A stretch of DNA of 64,000 nt from Pelomicrobium methylotrophicum. GTDB taxonomy: Bacteria; Pseudomonadota; Gammaproteobacteria; Burkholderiales; UBA6910. Positions within the stretch are counted from its first letter, which is position 1, and the number at the start of each line of letters is the position of its first letter. Both the position numbers and the translations under genes were made by a program. Where the stretch lies: contig NZ_VPFL01000003.1 in assembly GCF_008014345.1 (NCBI RefSeq), forward strand, positions 124,001 to 188,000, read 5' to 3'. Positions 1-16,900 of the stretch are shown piece after piece. The notes below the pieces were generated by a model. It was not told where the DNA came from and made no database searches. It worked only from the letters and a program-made list of their open reading frames with translations.

Positions 1-2284
<2,284 letters not shown>

Positions 2285-2346
2285 GGTTCCTCCGTTGAGG
2301 GCCTCGGACGGGCTCGATCAGGCAATGGTTCAACCTGCCGAGTCCC

Positions 2347-6420
<4,074 letters not shown>

Positions 6421-6571
6421 AGCTTCTCCGCCACGGGAAGGGGCAAGCACGGGAGTTAGAAGACAGGCGTTGCCGTGTCAAGTTTCCGGATGCCATCTAA
6501 CTCTTTGAAATTTCATGCGAACATTCAGATTCGCAAGCGCTATCGGCCAGAAGTCGGCCATCACAAGCGGG

Positions 6572-6600
6572 AACAGGCCGGCGGGGACCGCCAGCCTGTT
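6572..6600 (-). promoter_or_regulatory. Stem-loop in the rplL-rpoB spacer
   Basis: A near-perfect inverted repeat: AACAGGC pairs with GCCTGTT and GGCGG with CCGCC around a GGA loop, with one mismatch. No T-run follows on the minus strand, so it does not look like a classical intrinsic terminator. In E. coli the equivalent spacer holds a partial attenuator and an RNase III site that set the ratio of ribosomal protein to polymerase transcripts. This hairpin is a candidate for the same role, but that is inference from position. Confidence 0.5.
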
Positions 6601-6671
6601 TCCCTGCGTTGGGGCGCCAGCGGGACCGCGCCCCGTCGATCGAGATCGTTTCTCCGTCGGGCCCAACGAGC

Positions 6672-7055
6672 TTACTTGATCTCCGTGGTCGCGCCAGCCT
6701 CGGTGAGCTGCTTGGCGATGGCCTCGGCATCGGCCTTGGAGATGCCTTCCTTGACCGGCTTCGGCGCGCCATCCACCAGGTCCTTGGCCTCCTTCAACCC
6801 GAGGCCCGTGATCTGCCGCACCACTTTGATCACGTTCACCTTGTTGTCGCCGGCTGACTTGAGGATGACGGAAAACTCAGTCTTCTCCTCGGCTGCGGGC
6901 GCCGCTGCGCCGCCCGCTGCAGGAGCAGCGACGGCCACTGCGGTGGCGGCGGCAGACACGCCGAACTTCTCTTCCATCTCCTTGATGAGCTCCGAGAGCT
7001 CAAGCACAGTCATGTTCGCAATTGCGTCCAGAATCTCAGCTTTGGCCACTGCCAT
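6672..7055 (-). CDS. rplL: 50S ribosomal protein L7/L12
   Basis: Stalk protein of the large ribosomal subunit, 127 residues. It binds L10 as dimers and recruits the translation GTPases. The N-terminal dimerisation segment is followed by the typical Ala-rich hinge (about residues 35-55) and a C-terminal domain beginning [13 protein letters not shown] and containing the conserved [19 protein letters not shown] helix. An AGGAG site lies 7 bases before the ATG. It follows rplJ by 53 bases, the usual pairing for coordinated synthesis of L10 and L12. Confidence 0.98.
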   Translation of the reverse strand: MAVAKAEILDAIANMTVLELSELIKEMEEKFGVSAAATAVAVAAPAAGGAAAPAAEEKTEFSVILKSAGDNKVNVIKVVRQITGLGLKEAKDLVDGAPKPVKEGISKADAEAIAKQLTEAGATTEIK

Positions 7056-7108
7056 GATGCAACTCCTAGCGTCGAAATGATTGAAATCCCTGCGTGGTAT
7101 GGCACCGC

Positions 7109-7639
7109 TTAAACGGCTTGTTTCTCCTTCTGGTCGCGTACCGCCGCGAGCACCCGCACCAGGCGGGTGGGTACCTCGTTCAACGTCCGCACGAACTGCA
7201 CCACGGGCGCCTGCATGGTGCCCAGCAGCTTCCCGAGCAGTTCTTCCCGGCTCGGCAACTGCGCCAAGCTCGCGACGTCCTTGGCGGACATCACGTGATT
7301 GCGCATCGCCCCGGCCTTGATGACGAACTTCTCGTTCGCTTTGGCGAACTCGTGCAGGACCTTCGCCACTGCCACCGGATCGGGGCTGATCCCGTAGGCG
7401 AGCGGACCCGACATGTGCTCAGCGAGTCCCGCGAACGGCGTATTGGCCACCGCCCGGCGAGCCAAGGTGTTTTTCAACACCCGCAGGTATACGCCGGATT
7501 TGCGCGCCGCCGCCCGCAGGCTGGTCATGTCGGCCACGGTCAGACCGCTGTACTCGGCCAGCACGACCGCCTGAGCATTCGCCAAGTGCGCGCCCAGCTC
7601 TGCAACCAGTGCCTGCTTTTGTTCCAGCTTGAGAGCCAA
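7109..7639 (-). CDS. rplJ: 50S ribosomal protein L10
   Basis: Ribosomal stalk base protein, 176 residues, which anchors L7/L12 dimers and usually represses its own operon by binding the mRNA leader. The N terminus ([16 protein letters not shown]) and the central [11 protein letters not shown] segment are characteristic. A strong AAAGGAG site precedes the ATG. The 540-base gap upstream holds the leader and a palindromic repeat ending only about 18 bases from the start codon. Confidence 0.98.
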   Translation of the reverse strand: MALKLEQKQALVAELGAHLANAQAVVLAEYSGLTVADMTSLRAAARKSGVYLRVLKNTLARRAVANTPFAGLAEHMSGPLAYGISPDPVAVAKVLHEFAKANEKFVIKAGAMRNHVMSAKDVASLAQLPSREELLGKLLGTMQAPVVQFVRTLNEVPTRLVRVLAAVRDQKEKQAV

Positions 7640-7656
7640 GGTCGTTCTCCTTTAAG

Positions 7657-7745
7657 TCAAGGATGAAGGGTGAAGGACGAAGAACAAAACGCGCCTGCTC
7701 CTGCGCTGACCCTTCATCCTTTCGCCTTTCGACCTCATCCTTCTG
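7657..7745. repeat. Palindromic repeat in the rplJ leader (copy A)
   Basis: A perfect 13-base inverted repeat (arms 7659-7671 and 7709-7721, AAGGATGAAGGGT and its complement), followed by a further CTCATCCTTC stretch. Both ends resemble the sequence inserted in murB at 57388-57468: the left ends share (G)GGGT.AAGGACGA and the right ends share TTCGCCTT.C.ACCTCATCCTTC. I infer one dispersed repeat family. This copy lies between the L10 leader and the rplJ ribosome site. Confidence 0.6.
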
Positions 7746-8035
7746 TTTCGGCGACCTTTCTTCAGGAACCAACCCTCGCTTTTTGCCGCGTTCGGACCAC
7801 CGCGTTGATCACCGCTCAGCCCGTCCGCGGCCGGCCTTCGCTCAAGACCCTGCTACGCTTGATTGCCTGTCTTCGGGTACGCCATCTGCGCAGGGCGGTC
7901 CCGGCAAGGCGCAAGGAATCGTCGGCCTGCCACAGCCTGCAACTTCCCACTCCTTCCCGGTCCCCATTAAGCCTCCGCCGCTTGGGAGCTTGAGCGGATG
8001 CGCTTTGCACCTCTCCAATGCCTCGCCCCTTCGCT

Positions 8036-8110
8036 GCTTCGACCCCTGCGGTCTTTGATGCCGCCAGCCCCCCGATCGCGCTGCCCCGGCCGTGAGCCGG
8101 GAGCCGTCGA
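8036..8110 (-). promoter_or_regulatory. Probable L10 autoregulatory leader
   Basis: On the minus strand the 540-base rplA-rplJ gap contains a CCCGGC/GCCGGG hairpin (8085-8101) followed by AAAGACCGCAGGGGTC (8041-8056). I recognise the AAAGACCGnAGG signature from bacterial L10 leaders, where L10 binds to repress rplJL translation. Boundaries are approximate. The rest of the gap (7746-8035 and 8111-8179) shows no credible gene; a promoter for rplJL could lie there, but I could not assign one. Confidence 0.5.
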
Positions 8111-8179
8111 TCAGCGGGCCAGGCCCAAAGTCTTCACCGGCCGGCCGCTCCGCGACCCGCCAGCCATCTTAATCCCTCC

Positions 8180-8875
8180 TCACGCGTTTAAGCTCGTGTG
8201 GTCCACCCGGACGCCGACCCCCATGGTGCTGGAGACCGAAATCCGCTTCAGATATACGCCCTTAGCCCCCGACGGCCTCGCTTTCTGCAACGCATCCACC
8301 AAGGCCACCAGGTTTTGCTTGAGGGCGTCCACCGGAAACGACGCCCGACCGATACTGCAATGGACGATGCCTCCCTTGTCCGTGCGGTACTGGACTTGAC
8401 CGGCCTTGGCGTTCTTGACCGCAGAAACCACGTCCTGAGTGACCGTTCCCACCTTCGGGTTGGGCATCAGCCCCCGGGGGCCCAGGATCTGGCCCAGCTG
8501 CCCCACCACACGCATGGCATCCGGCGTGGCAATCGCCACATCGAAATCGATGTTTCCGGCCTTCACCTGCTCGGCCAAGTCTTCCAGTCCCACCAAGTCA
8601 GCGCCGGCGGCCTTTGCCTCTTTGGCTTTCTCGCCCTGGGTGAAAACCGCCACCCGCACCGTCTTGCCCGTCCCCGCTGGCAACACCACCGAGCCTCGCA
8701 CCACCTGGTCCGACTTGCGCACGTCGACCCCCAGGTTGATGGCCACATCGATCGACTCGTCGAACTTGGCGGTAGCCGTCTCCTTCGCGAGCTGGAGCGC
8801 TTCCAGCACAGGGTAGGCGCGGGTCCGGTCCACCTTGGCGTAGATGTTCTTGAGCCGCTTGCCTAGTCGCGCCAT
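8180..8875 (-). CDS. rplA: 50S ribosomal protein L1
   Basis: Large-subunit protein of the L1 stalk, 231 residues. It binds 23S rRNA and represses the rplKA mRNA. The start [10 protein letters not shown] is the conserved N terminus, although the frame is open 16 codons further upstream inside rplK. The signature stretch with [14 protein letters not shown] is present around residue 130. It begins one base after the rplK stop, so translation is probably coupled. Confidence 0.98.
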   Translation of the reverse strand: MARLGKRLKNIYAKVDRTRAYPVLEALQLAKETATAKFDESIDVAINLGVDVRKSDQVVRGSVVLPAGTGKTVRVAVFTQGEKAKEAKAAGADLVGLEDLAEQVKAGNIDFDVAIATPDAMRVVGQLGQILGPRGLMPNPKVGTVTQDVVSAVKNAKAGQVQYRTDKGGIVHCSIGRASFPVDALKQNLVALVDALQKARPSGAKGVYLKRISVSSTMGVGVRVDHTSLNA

Positions 8876-8876
8876 T

Positions 8877-9308
8877 TCACACCCCCTCGACCTCGACGCC
8901 CATACTGCGAGCGCTGCCAGCAATGGTGCGTACCGCCGCTTCGAGATCCGCAGCGGTCAAATCCGGCATCTTGGTCGTGGCGATCGCCTCTACCTGTGCC
9001 CGGGTAAGCTTCCCCACCTTCTCCAAGTGAGGTTTCGCGCTCCCCTTTTCGATGCCCGCCGCTTTCTTGATCAGCACCGACGCAGGTGGCGTCTTTATGA
9101 CAAAGGTAAAGCTCTTGTCCGCATAGGCGGTGATGATGACCGGCACGGGAAGACCGGGTTCCATGTTCTGCGTTTGGGCGTTGAACGCTTTGCAGAACTC
9201 CATGATGTTCAGCCCCCGCTGGCCCAACGCCGGGCCAATCGGCGGGCTGGGATTGGCCTTCCCCGCCGGCACCTGCAGCTTGATGTAACCGACAATCTTC
9301 TTCGCCAT
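8877..9308 (-). CDS. rplK: 50S ribosomal protein L11
   Basis: Protein of the GTPase-associated centre, 143 residues, full length. Conserved features include the N-terminal [20 protein letters not shown] segment with its proline-rich loop, [12 protein letters not shown], and the C-terminal [12 protein letters not shown] end. It lies directly upstream of rplA and downstream of nusG, as in most proteobacteria. Confidence 0.98.
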   Translation of the reverse strand: MAKKIVGYIKLQVPAGKANPSPPIGPALGQRGLNIMEFCKAFNAQTQNMEPGLPVPVIITAYADKSFTFVIKTPPASVLIKKAAGIEKGSAKPHLEKVGKLTRAQVEAIATTKMPDLTAADLEAAVRTIAGSARSMGVEVEGV

Positions 9309-9391
9309 TCCAACTCCTTAACGGGTCCCAGCGCCCGTTCGCCGCCGCGACGCGAGCTCCCCGGTTGGCGCGGCCCCTTTCTTTCCCCTAC

Positions 9392-9420
9392 GGATGGCGC
9401 CGGGCCGCCTCAAGCCATCC
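9392..9420 (-). promoter_or_regulatory. Stem-loop in the nusG-rplK spacer
   Basis: The inverted repeat GGATGGC (9392-9398) / GCCATCC (9414-9420) lies in the 170-base gap upstream of rplK. In E. coli this leader carries the L1 target site that controls rplKA translation, and promoters for the ribosomal genes also lie here. The position fits, but I did not identify the conserved L1-binding bases, so the function is only suggested. Confidence 0.3.
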
Positions 9421-9478
9421 GCGCCGATTCCTGCCGACCCGATGCATTGCCCGAAGTCTCAGCCCCGGAAACCCCGGA

Positions 9479-10012
9479 TCAAGCCTTCTCCACCTGCCCA
9501 AAATCCAGCTCCACCGGCGTCGAACGGCCGAAGATCGACACCGATACCCGCAGTTTGCTCTTGTCGTAATTCACGTCCTCCACCGTGCCGTGGAAATCCG
9601 TGAAGGGTCCCTCCTTGACACGCACCATCTCGCCCACCTCGAACAGCACCTTGGGCTTGGGTTTCTCCACACCCTCCTGGATCTGGCGCAGGATGGCCTC
9701 CACTTCCTTGGTGCTGATCGGCGTCGGCTTGGTGGCAGTGCCCCCGACGAATCCGGTCACTCTGGGCGTGCTTTTGACCAGGTGCCACGTCTCGTCGGTC
9801 ATCTCCATTTCCACCAGCACGTAGCCCGGGAAGAACTTGCGCTCGGAAATAGACTTCTGGCCGCCCTTCATCTCGACGACCTCTTCGACCGGGACCAGGA
9901 TCTGCCCGAACTTATCCTGCATGCCGGAGCGCTGGATCCGCTCCTGCAGGGCCCGTACGACGCTCTTCTCGAAGCCCGAGTAGGCGTGCACCACGTACCA
10001 GCGCTTGCTCAT
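9479..10012 (-). CDS. nusG: Transcription termination/antitermination protein NusG
   Basis: Elongation factor that binds the polymerase clamp and Rho or S10, 177 residues. The N-terminal NGN domain begins [18 protein letters not shown]. The C-terminal KOW domain contains [21 protein letters not shown]. The start overlaps the secE stop by 4 bases (ATGA), showing translational coupling of the secE-nusG pair. Confidence 0.98.
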   Translation of the reverse strand: MSKRWYVVHAYSGFEKSVVRALQERIQRSGMQDKFGQILVPVEEVVEMKGGQKSISERKFFPGYVLVEMEMTDETWHLVKSTPRVTGFVGGTATKPTPISTKEVEAILRQIQEGVEKPKPKVLFEVGEMVRVKEGPFTDFHGTVEDVNYDKSKLRVSVSIFGRSTPVELDFGQVEKA

Positions 10013-10383
10013 GCGCTCCCCTCGCCCATCAGCAGCTTCACCACCAGCAGCAAGCCAGCATCCACGAGCCACAGGAAGATGGCCATCACCACCACGAAGG
10101 CGAGGACCACCCCCGTGGTCTGCAATGTCTCCCTACGCGTCGGCCATACGACCTTTTTGGTCTCCTCAATGGACTCCCGGGCAAATTGCACGAACCGCGC
10201 CCCCGGCGCGGTAAACCAGCCGATGGCCGCCGCCGCGCCGAAGCCCGCGAGCACCGCCAGCACGCGCAGCACGAGAATGGCATCGCGGAGGAAGTAAAAG
10301 CCGGCGATTCCCGCCACCACAAAAAGACCCGCCAAGGCCAGCTTGATCTTGTCGGCGATTGTCACGCCGTCCGCCTCAGACAT
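10009..10383 (-). CDS. secE: Preprotein translocase subunit SecE
   Basis: Inner-membrane subunit of the SecYEG channel, 124 residues. Three hydrophobic segments are visible (about residues 10-28, 31-50 and 90-115), the three-span form seen in many proteobacteria. The conserved cytoplasmic hinge [17 protein letters not shown] lies before the last span. The start MSEADGV is the first Met that gives a normal N terminus. Overlaps nusG by 4 bases. Confidence 0.96.
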   Translation of the reverse strand: MSEADGVTIADKIKLALAGLFVVAGIAGFYFLRDAILVLRVLAVLAGFGAAAAIGWFTAPGARFVQFARESIEETKKVVWPTRRETLQTTGVVLAFVVVMAIFLWLVDAGLLLVVKLLMGEGSA

Positions 10384-10452
10384 GCGCTTCCCCTCCGGCG
10401 TTGCCTGCCGGGCGACGAATGGAGTTGGTCCGCCCATCCTTCGATGGTCCCT

Positions 10453-10528
10453 TGGCAGGCCAGGAGGGTCTCGAACCCCCAACCTTCGGTTTTGGAGACC
10501 GACGCTCTACCAATTGAGCTACTGGCCT
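10453..10528 (-). tRNA. tRNA-Trp (anticodon CCA)
   Basis: A 76-base cloverleaf with acceptor AGGCCAG, D-loop AGCTCAATTGGTAGAGC, anticodon loop CTCCAAA (CCA) and T-arm GGTTCGAGACC, and an encoded 3' CCA. It sits between tuf and secE, a placement typical of betaproteobacteria. Confidence 0.97.
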
Positions 10529-10557
10529 TTCGATTCAGTGCCCTTGACACGTGTCCC

Positions 10558-10596
10558 GTGAAAGGTTGGGGAGGTTGTCCCTTTCACGCTTCACGC
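10558..10596. repeat. Short palindromic repeat downstream of tuf
   Basis: GTGAAAGG (10558-10565) and CCTTTCAC (10580-10587) form an 8-bp stem, followed by CGCTTCACGCTCCACGC. The 13-mer GCGTGAAGCGTGA (minus strand) also occurs at the murC-murB junction (about 58072-58085), where it forms the end of murC. There is no T-run after the stem on the minus strand, so a terminator role for tuf is uncertain. Confidence 0.4.
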
Positions 10597-10603
10597 TCCA
10601 CGC

Positions 10604-11794
10604 TTATTCAATGATCTTCGCCACCACCCCGGCACCCACCGTGCGCCCCCCCTCGCGAATGGCAAAACGCAACCCCTCCTCCATCGCAACCGGGGCAATC
10701 AGACTCACCGTGATCGAAACATTGTCCCCCGGCATCACCATCTCCGTGCCCGCCGGCAGTTCAATGGAACCCGTCACATCGGTCGTGCGAAAATAAAACT
10801 GCGGCCGGTACCCATTGAAAAACGGCGTGTGCCGACCCCCCTCCTCCTTGGACAGCACATACACCTCCGCCGCAAACTTGGTGTGCGGCGTGATCGTCCC
10901 AGGCTTGGCCAACACCTGCCCACGCTCCACTTCCTCTCGCTTGGTCCCCCGCAGCAACACCCCAATGTTGTCCCCCGCACGCCCTTCATCCAAGAGCTTG
11001 CGGAACATCTCCACCCCAGTGCACACCGTCTTCTGCGTGGGCCTCAACCCCACAATCTCAATCTCATCACCAACCTTGATCACCCCACGCTCCACCCGGC
11101 CCGTGACCACCGTGCCACGCCCAGAAATCGAAAATACATCCTCCACCGGCATCAAAAACGGCTTGTCTACATCGCGCTTGGGCTCCGGAATGTAACTGTC
11201 CAACGCCTCCGCTAGCTTCCAAATCGAAGGCTCCCCAATCTCCGACTGATCCCCCTCCAGCGCCTTCAACGCCGACCCCACCACCACCGGCGTCTTGTCC
11301 CCAGGAAAATCATACTTCGACAATAACTCCCGAACCTCCATCTCCACTAACTCCAACAGCTCGGGATCATCCACCATGTCCGCCTTGTTCATGTACACCA
11401 CAATGTAGGGCACCCCCACCTGCCGCGCCAGCAAAATGTGCTCGCGCGTCTGCGGCATCGGCCCATCCGCCGCCGATACCACTAAAATCGCCCCATCCAT
11501 CTGCGCCGCCCCAGTAATCATGTTCTTGATATAGTCCGCATGCCCCGGACAGTCCACATGCGCATAGTGACGCTTCTCCGTCTCATACTCCACATGCGCC
11601 GTGTTAATCGTAATCCCCCGCGCCTTCTCCTCCGGCGCCGAATCAATCTCCTCGTACTTCTTCGCCTGCCCCCCAAACTTCTTCGACAACACATGCGTAA
11701 TCGCCGCCGTCAGCGTCGTCTTCCCATGATCCACGTGCCCAATCGTGCCTACATTCACATGCGGCTTCCTACGCTCAAATTTCTCCTTCGCCAT
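10604..11794 (-). CDS. tuf: Elongation factor Tu
   Basis: GTPase that delivers aminoacyl-tRNA to the ribosome, 396 residues. The P-loop [10 protein letters not shown] lies near residue 19, with DCPGHADY and the NKAD motif following. The start [10 protein letters not shown] has a GAGGGT site 6 bases upstream. It is the last gene of a tRNA-Tyr/-Gly/-Thr operon with a strong promoter at 12241-12269. Odd: codon choice is unlike its neighbours, with many GGG, AGG, TTG, ATT and TTT codons, which is surprising for such a highly expressed gene. A second tuf copy is expected elsewhere but is not in this window. Confidence 0.99.
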   Translation of the reverse strand: MAKEKFERRKPHVNVGTIGHVDHGKTTLTAAITHVLSKKFGGQAKKYEEIDSAPEEKARGITINTAHVEYETEKRHYAHVDCPGHADYIKNMITGAAQMDGAILVVSAADGPMPQTREHILLARQVGVPYIVVYMNKADMVDDPELLELVEMEVRELLSKYDFPGDKTPVVVGSALKALEGDQSEIGEPSIWKLAEALDSYIPEPKRDVDKPFLMPVEDVFSISGRGTVVTGRVERGVIKVGDEIEIVGLRPTQKTVCTGVEMFRKLLDEGRAGDNIGVLLRGTKREEVERGQVLAKPGTITPHTKFAAEVYVLSKEEGGRHTPFFNGYRPQFYFRTTDVTGSIELPAGTEMVMPGDNVSITVSLIAPVAMEEGLRFAIREGGRTVGAGVVAKIIE

Positions 11795-11841
11795 GATGCG
11801 ACCCTCGTTTGCAGCTGTTCTCGACTGTTGAGCACCGGATA

Positions 11842-11916
11842 TGGTGCCCATGGCCCGGATTGAACGGGCGACCTCTCCCTTACCAAGGGAGTGCTCTGCC
11901 ACTGAGCTACATGGGC
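11842..11916 (-). tRNA. tRNA-Thr (anticodon GGT)
   Basis: A 75-base cloverleaf with acceptor GCCCATG/CATGGGC, anticodon loop CTTGGTAA and T-arm CGTTCAATCCG, and CCA encoded. It lies 47 bases upstream of the tuf start, matching the thrT-tufB arrangement of E. coli. Confidence 0.97.
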
Positions 11917-11963
11917 ATGCGCCGGCGTTACGTTACTTTACCTAATCAAATCAATCCAAAACC

Positions 11964-12037
11964 TGGAGCGGGTGAAGGGAATCGAACCCTCGTCGTAAGC
12001 TTGGAAGGCTTCTGCTCTACCATTGAGCTACACCCGC
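11964..12037 (-). tRNA. tRNA-Gly (anticodon TCC)
   Basis: A 74-base cloverleaf with acceptor GCGGGTG/CACCCGC, anticodon loop CTTCCAA and CCA encoded. Second gene of the tRNA-Tyr/Gly/Thr-tuf unit. Confidence 0.97.
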
Positions 12038-12138
12038 GTATCGAATTCGTTCCCCACCGTGGTGACGGGACGTGCCTGATACCTCCGCCCGCAAAGCAAG
12101 GCCGACGTCGCTCGACCAACCAAACTCCCGATCCGACG

Positions 12139-12224
12139 TGGTGGAGGGGGTAGGATTCGAACCTACGAAGGCTTAAGCCAACAGATTTACAGTCTGCCCC
12201 CTTTGACCGCTCGGGAACCCCTCC
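12139..12224 (-). tRNA. tRNA-Tyr (anticodon GTA)
   Basis: An 86-base class II tRNA with a long variable arm, acceptor GGAGGGG, anticodon loop CTGTAAA and CCA encoded. First gene of the tRNA-tuf transcription unit; a near-consensus promoter lies 17 bases upstream. Confidence 0.97.
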
Positions 12225-12240
12225 CCGAAAGAAACGGGAA

Positions 12241-12269
12241 ATTATGCATTTACGCATGGAAAAAGTCAA
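12241..12269 (-). promoter_or_regulatory. Sigma-70 promoter of the tRNA-Tyr/Gly/Thr-tuf operon
   Basis: Minus strand: -35 TTGACT (12264-12269), 17-base spacer, -10 CATAAT (12241-12246). It is immediately upstream of tRNA-Tyr and downstream of a terminator, as expected for a strong stable-RNA promoter. Confidence 0.8.
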
Positions 12270-12274
12270 ACCGC

Positions 12275-12297
12275 GAAGAAGCCCGCAAGCCGCGGGC
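12275..12297 (-). terminator. Intrinsic terminator after the Ile2-type tRNA
   Basis: Minus strand: GCCCGC stem, GGCTT loop, GCGGGC stem, then TTCTTC. It separates the rpoD/tRNA unit from the tRNA-Tyr promoter. The T-run is short. Confidence 0.6.
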
Positions 12298-12349
12298 ACG
12301 ACTGTTCCGGCACCTCCGCCCGCGCAACCCGCTCCGTTCGTCGCACGGG

Positions 12350-12423
12350 TGGGTCTGGTTGGATTCGAACCAACGACCAAGGGATTATGAGTCCCCTGCT
12401 CTGACCTGCTGAGCTACAGACCC
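12350..12423 (-). tRNA. tRNA with CAT anticodon, probably tRNA-Ile2
   Basis: Cloverleaf with acceptor GGGTCTG/CAGACCC and anticodon loop CTCATAA. The anticodon stem and variable loop (GGGGACTCATAATCCC, TTGGTCG) resemble E. coli ileX (Ile2, CAT read as ATA after lysidine modification) more than elongator tRNA-Met. ileX also lies near rpoD in E. coli. Unlike the other tRNAs here, the 3' CCA is not encoded (CCC instead), so CCA addition would be needed. tRNA-Met is the alternative. Confidence 0.85.
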
Positions 12424-12507
12424 CCTTCCCCCAGACGGGATATCCTCTCGGAATCGGAATAGCGCCGTCCCCGCGAAAGCGGTGTCCTGGCGACGGGGAC
12501 CCGGCAA

Positions 12508-14406
<1,899 letters not shown>

Positions 14407-14465
14407 ATTCCGTCAGTGTCCGCTCTGGAATGCAAAAAAGTTGCGAATTATAAACCCATAAACCC

Positions 14466-16229
14466 TTAGGCGCCTGCCGGGGCCAGCTGTTCCCCACGAC
14501 TTTGGCGTAGCAGGTGCAAATACTCTTGACGCTCCTCCAGGCTGCAGCGATCCAGCTTGGCGCCAAGCTCCTCCAGCCGCCGCCTGCGGGCGTCCGCCTG
14601 GAGGCCGCGCACCACGCCGTCGAATTCAGCCTCCACATCGAAGTCCGGCCCCCACTCTTCGATCGCGCGCGCCGCCTCAGTAACCACATGATCCAGTTCG
14701 GTATTCTCGAAATGCAGAAACGCCATCGGGACGATGTCCGACTCTTTCAACGTGGGGTTCGATCTCACGAAATCAAGCAATGCAAACAAGAGCTTGGCAT
14801 CGGGTTCGTCCTCAGGGATCAGTCCCCTCTCCAGGCGGAAGGCCAACGCCGGCCTGAACAGGATCTGACGGATGAGCCGGCGGCATCGGCCCACCACTTC
14901 CACCCGGCGGGCCGCTGTCCTGGGGCCCGGGCTTCGGGAATAATCGGGGGATGCGCGCCCCCGATACAGGGACGCCAGCTCAGACAAGGACAGCCCCACC
15001 CGTTCGGCGAGCCGCCGGCGCACGAGGAGACCCAGCCCGGGGGCTTGGATGCGGCTCACCAAAGGCTTTGCCTCCTTGAGGAAGCGAGCCCGGCCCTCGT
15101 CGCTGGCCAGGTCCGTCCGCGACGCCAGCTCCTCGATCAAGAAAGCGGAAAGGGAAACGGCGCCAGCGAGCAAGGCCTCGAACCCTGCCCCGCCGATCCG
15201 GCGCACCAGGCTGTCGGGGTCCTCTCCGGCTGGAAGAAAGAGAAAATCCACCTTTTTGCCGTCCGTGACGTGGGGCAACACAGCCTCCAGGGCCCGCCAC
15301 GCTGCCCGACGCCCGGCCTCGTCCCCGTCGAAGCAGAAGACCACCGTGTCGGCCTGCCGCAGCAGCTTCTGCGCCTGGACCCCCGTGGTGGCAGTCCCCA
15401 GGGTGGCCACCGCGTAACCGACGCCGTACTGGGCAAGCGCCATCACGTCCATGTAGCCTTCGACCACCAGAATTCGCCCGGCGTCGCGGATCGCGCTGCG
15501 CGCCTGGAGCAGTCCGTACAATTCCCGCCCTTTTTCGAAGACCGGCGTCTCGGGCGAGTTCAGATACTTGGGCTCGCCCTCGCCAATGACGCGCCCGCCA
15601 AACCCCACGATCTGGCCGCGGGCGTCGGCGATGGGGAACATGATGCGGTCGCGAAACCGATCGTAGCGCCGGCCGCCTTCACCCCGCACCACCAAGCCGG
15701 CCTTTTCCAGCGCCGCCGAGCCGTAATCGTCGAAGCACCCGGCCAGGGCCTGCCAATCGGCAGGCGCATAACCGATTCCATAACGGGCCGCAATCTCGCC
15801 CGAAAGGCCACGCCCTTTCAGGTAAGCAATGGCCTTGGGCGAACGCTTGAGGCTCTCCCGGTAAAACCGGGCCGCCTGCTCCAGCACCGCAAGAAGTTCC
15901 GCCGTTTCGCTTTGTGGCCTCTTCGGACCCGGCCGCTGCTCCTCCGGCACCGTCATCCCCACCGCGGCAGCCAACTCTTTGACCGCGTCCACAAACCCGA
16001 GCCCCCGATATTCCATCAGGAAGCCGATGGCGCTTCCGTGAGCCCCGCAACCGAAGCAGTGATAGAACTGCTTGCTCGGGCTCACGGTGAAAGACGGCGT
16101 CTTTTCCGTATGGAAGGGGCAGCAGGCCTTGTAGTTGGCCCCGGCCCGCTTCAGGGGGACGTAGCGCTCAATGACGTCCACCACGTCCACACGATTCAGC
16201 AGGTCTTGAACAAAGCTCCGAGGAATCAT
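14466..16229 (-). CDS. dnaG: DNA primase
   Basis: Synthesises RNA primers at the replication fork, 587 residues. The N-terminal CHC2 zinc finger is seen as CCPFHTEKTPSF with CFGCGAHG (about residues 36-66). The Toprim core shows VVEGYMDVMAL and FDGDEAGRRAA. The C-terminal part would contact DnaB helicase. It sits between yqeY and rpoD. A TATAAT-like box on the minus strand at 16320-16325 could be an internal promoter, but no good -35 was found. Confidence 0.98.
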   Translation of the reverse strand: MIPRSFVQDLLNRVDVVDVIERYVPLKRAGANYKACCPFHTEKTPSFTVSPSKQFYHCFGCGAHGSAIGFLMEYRGLGFVDAVKELAAAVGMTVPEEQRPGPKRPQSETAELLAVLEQAARFYRESLKRSPKAIAYLKGRGLSGEIAARYGIGYAPADWQALAGCFDDYGSAALEKAGLVVRGEGGRRYDRFRDRIMFPIADARGQIVGFGGRVIGEGEPKYLNSPETPVFEKGRELYGLLQARSAIRDAGRILVVEGYMDVMALAQYGVGYAVATLGTATTGVQAQKLLRQADTVVFCFDGDEAGRRAAWRALEAVLPHVTDGKKVDFLFLPAGEDPDSLVRRIGGAGFEALLAGAVSLSAFLIEELASRTDLASDEGRARFLKEAKPLVSRIQAPGLGLLVRRRLAERVGLSLSELASLYRGRASPDYSRSPGPRTAARRVEVVGRCRRLIRQILFRPALAFRLERGLIPEDEPDAKLLFALLDFVRSNPTLKESDIVPMAFLHFENTELDHVVTEAARAIEEWGPDFDVEAEFDGVVRGLQADARRRRLEELGAKLDRCSLEERQEYLHLLRQSRGEQLAPAGA

Positions 16230-16400
16230 CTTGTTACATCGGACCGGGCGGGCGCGGCGCTCTCGCCCGCCAGAGGCTGGAAAGGCAGGCGATCGCCGAT
16301 GGAAGCGAACGTTTCAATGATTATAGGACAGAATCGCCACCCCTACCGGGCATCCGCGCCGTGGCGGGCGTCACGAGAAGATATTGATTTGCTTGGCTGT

Positions 16401-16850
16401 TCAGCTGCCGGCGAGCCGCGCCTTGACACGGGCCGCCACTTGACCCATGTCCGCCCGCCCCGCGATCTTGGGCTTGAGGGCCGCCATCACCCGCCCCATG
16501 TCCTGGGGTCCGGCAGCGCCGCTGGCCATGACCGCTTCCTCGATCAGTGCCTGGAGCTGGTCCTCCGACAGCGGCTGGGGCAGGTATTGCTGGAGGAGCT
16601 CGATCTCGAACCGCTCCTTGTCCGCCAGATCCGGCCGGCCCGCCGCGTCGTACTGAGCCGCCGATTCGCGCCGCTGCCTGATCAGCCGTTCCACGATCCC
16701 GATCACCTCGCCGTCGGAGAGTTCGCGGCGTTCGTCCACTTCCCGTTGCTGAATCGCTGCGCGCAACATCCGGATCGCAGACAGGCGCTGCGAATCCTTA
16801 GCCCGCAGGGCCTCCTTCATGTCTTCGGAGAGGGTGGCCTTGAGCGTCAT
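16401..16850 (-). CDS. yqeY: GatB/YqeY domain protein
   Basis: A 149-residue protein of the YqeY family, which shares a tRNA-interacting helical domain with GatB; the exact role is not established. The start MTLKATLSEDMK is the conserved N terminus (14 upstream residues are not). Typical stretches are RLSAIRMLRAAI and the C-terminal DMGRVMAALKPKIAGRADM repeat-like region. Its place between rpsU and dnaG is common in proteobacteria. Confidence 0.93.
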   Translation of the reverse strand: MTLKATLSEDMKEALRAKDSQRLSAIRMLRAAIQQREVDERRELSDGEVIGIVERLIRQRRESAAQYDAAGRPDLADKERFEIELLQQYLPQPLSEDQLQALIEEAVMASGAAGPQDMGRVMAALKPKIAGRADMGQVAARVKARLAGS

Positions 16851-16900
16851 GGCGAGATACACGGCGCGACCCACCCCACCCTGGGTCGCCAAAATGGCAC

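Noticed and set aside
7640-8179. Small open frames in the rplA-rplJ gap
   Set aside because: None has a ribosome site or family resemblance, and the region is explained by the L10 leader and the palindromic repeat.
12350-12423. CAT-anticodon tRNA as initiator tRNA-fMet
   Set aside because: It has a paired first acceptor base (G-C) and lacks the three G-C anticodon-stem pattern of initiators; stem and variable loop look like Ile2.
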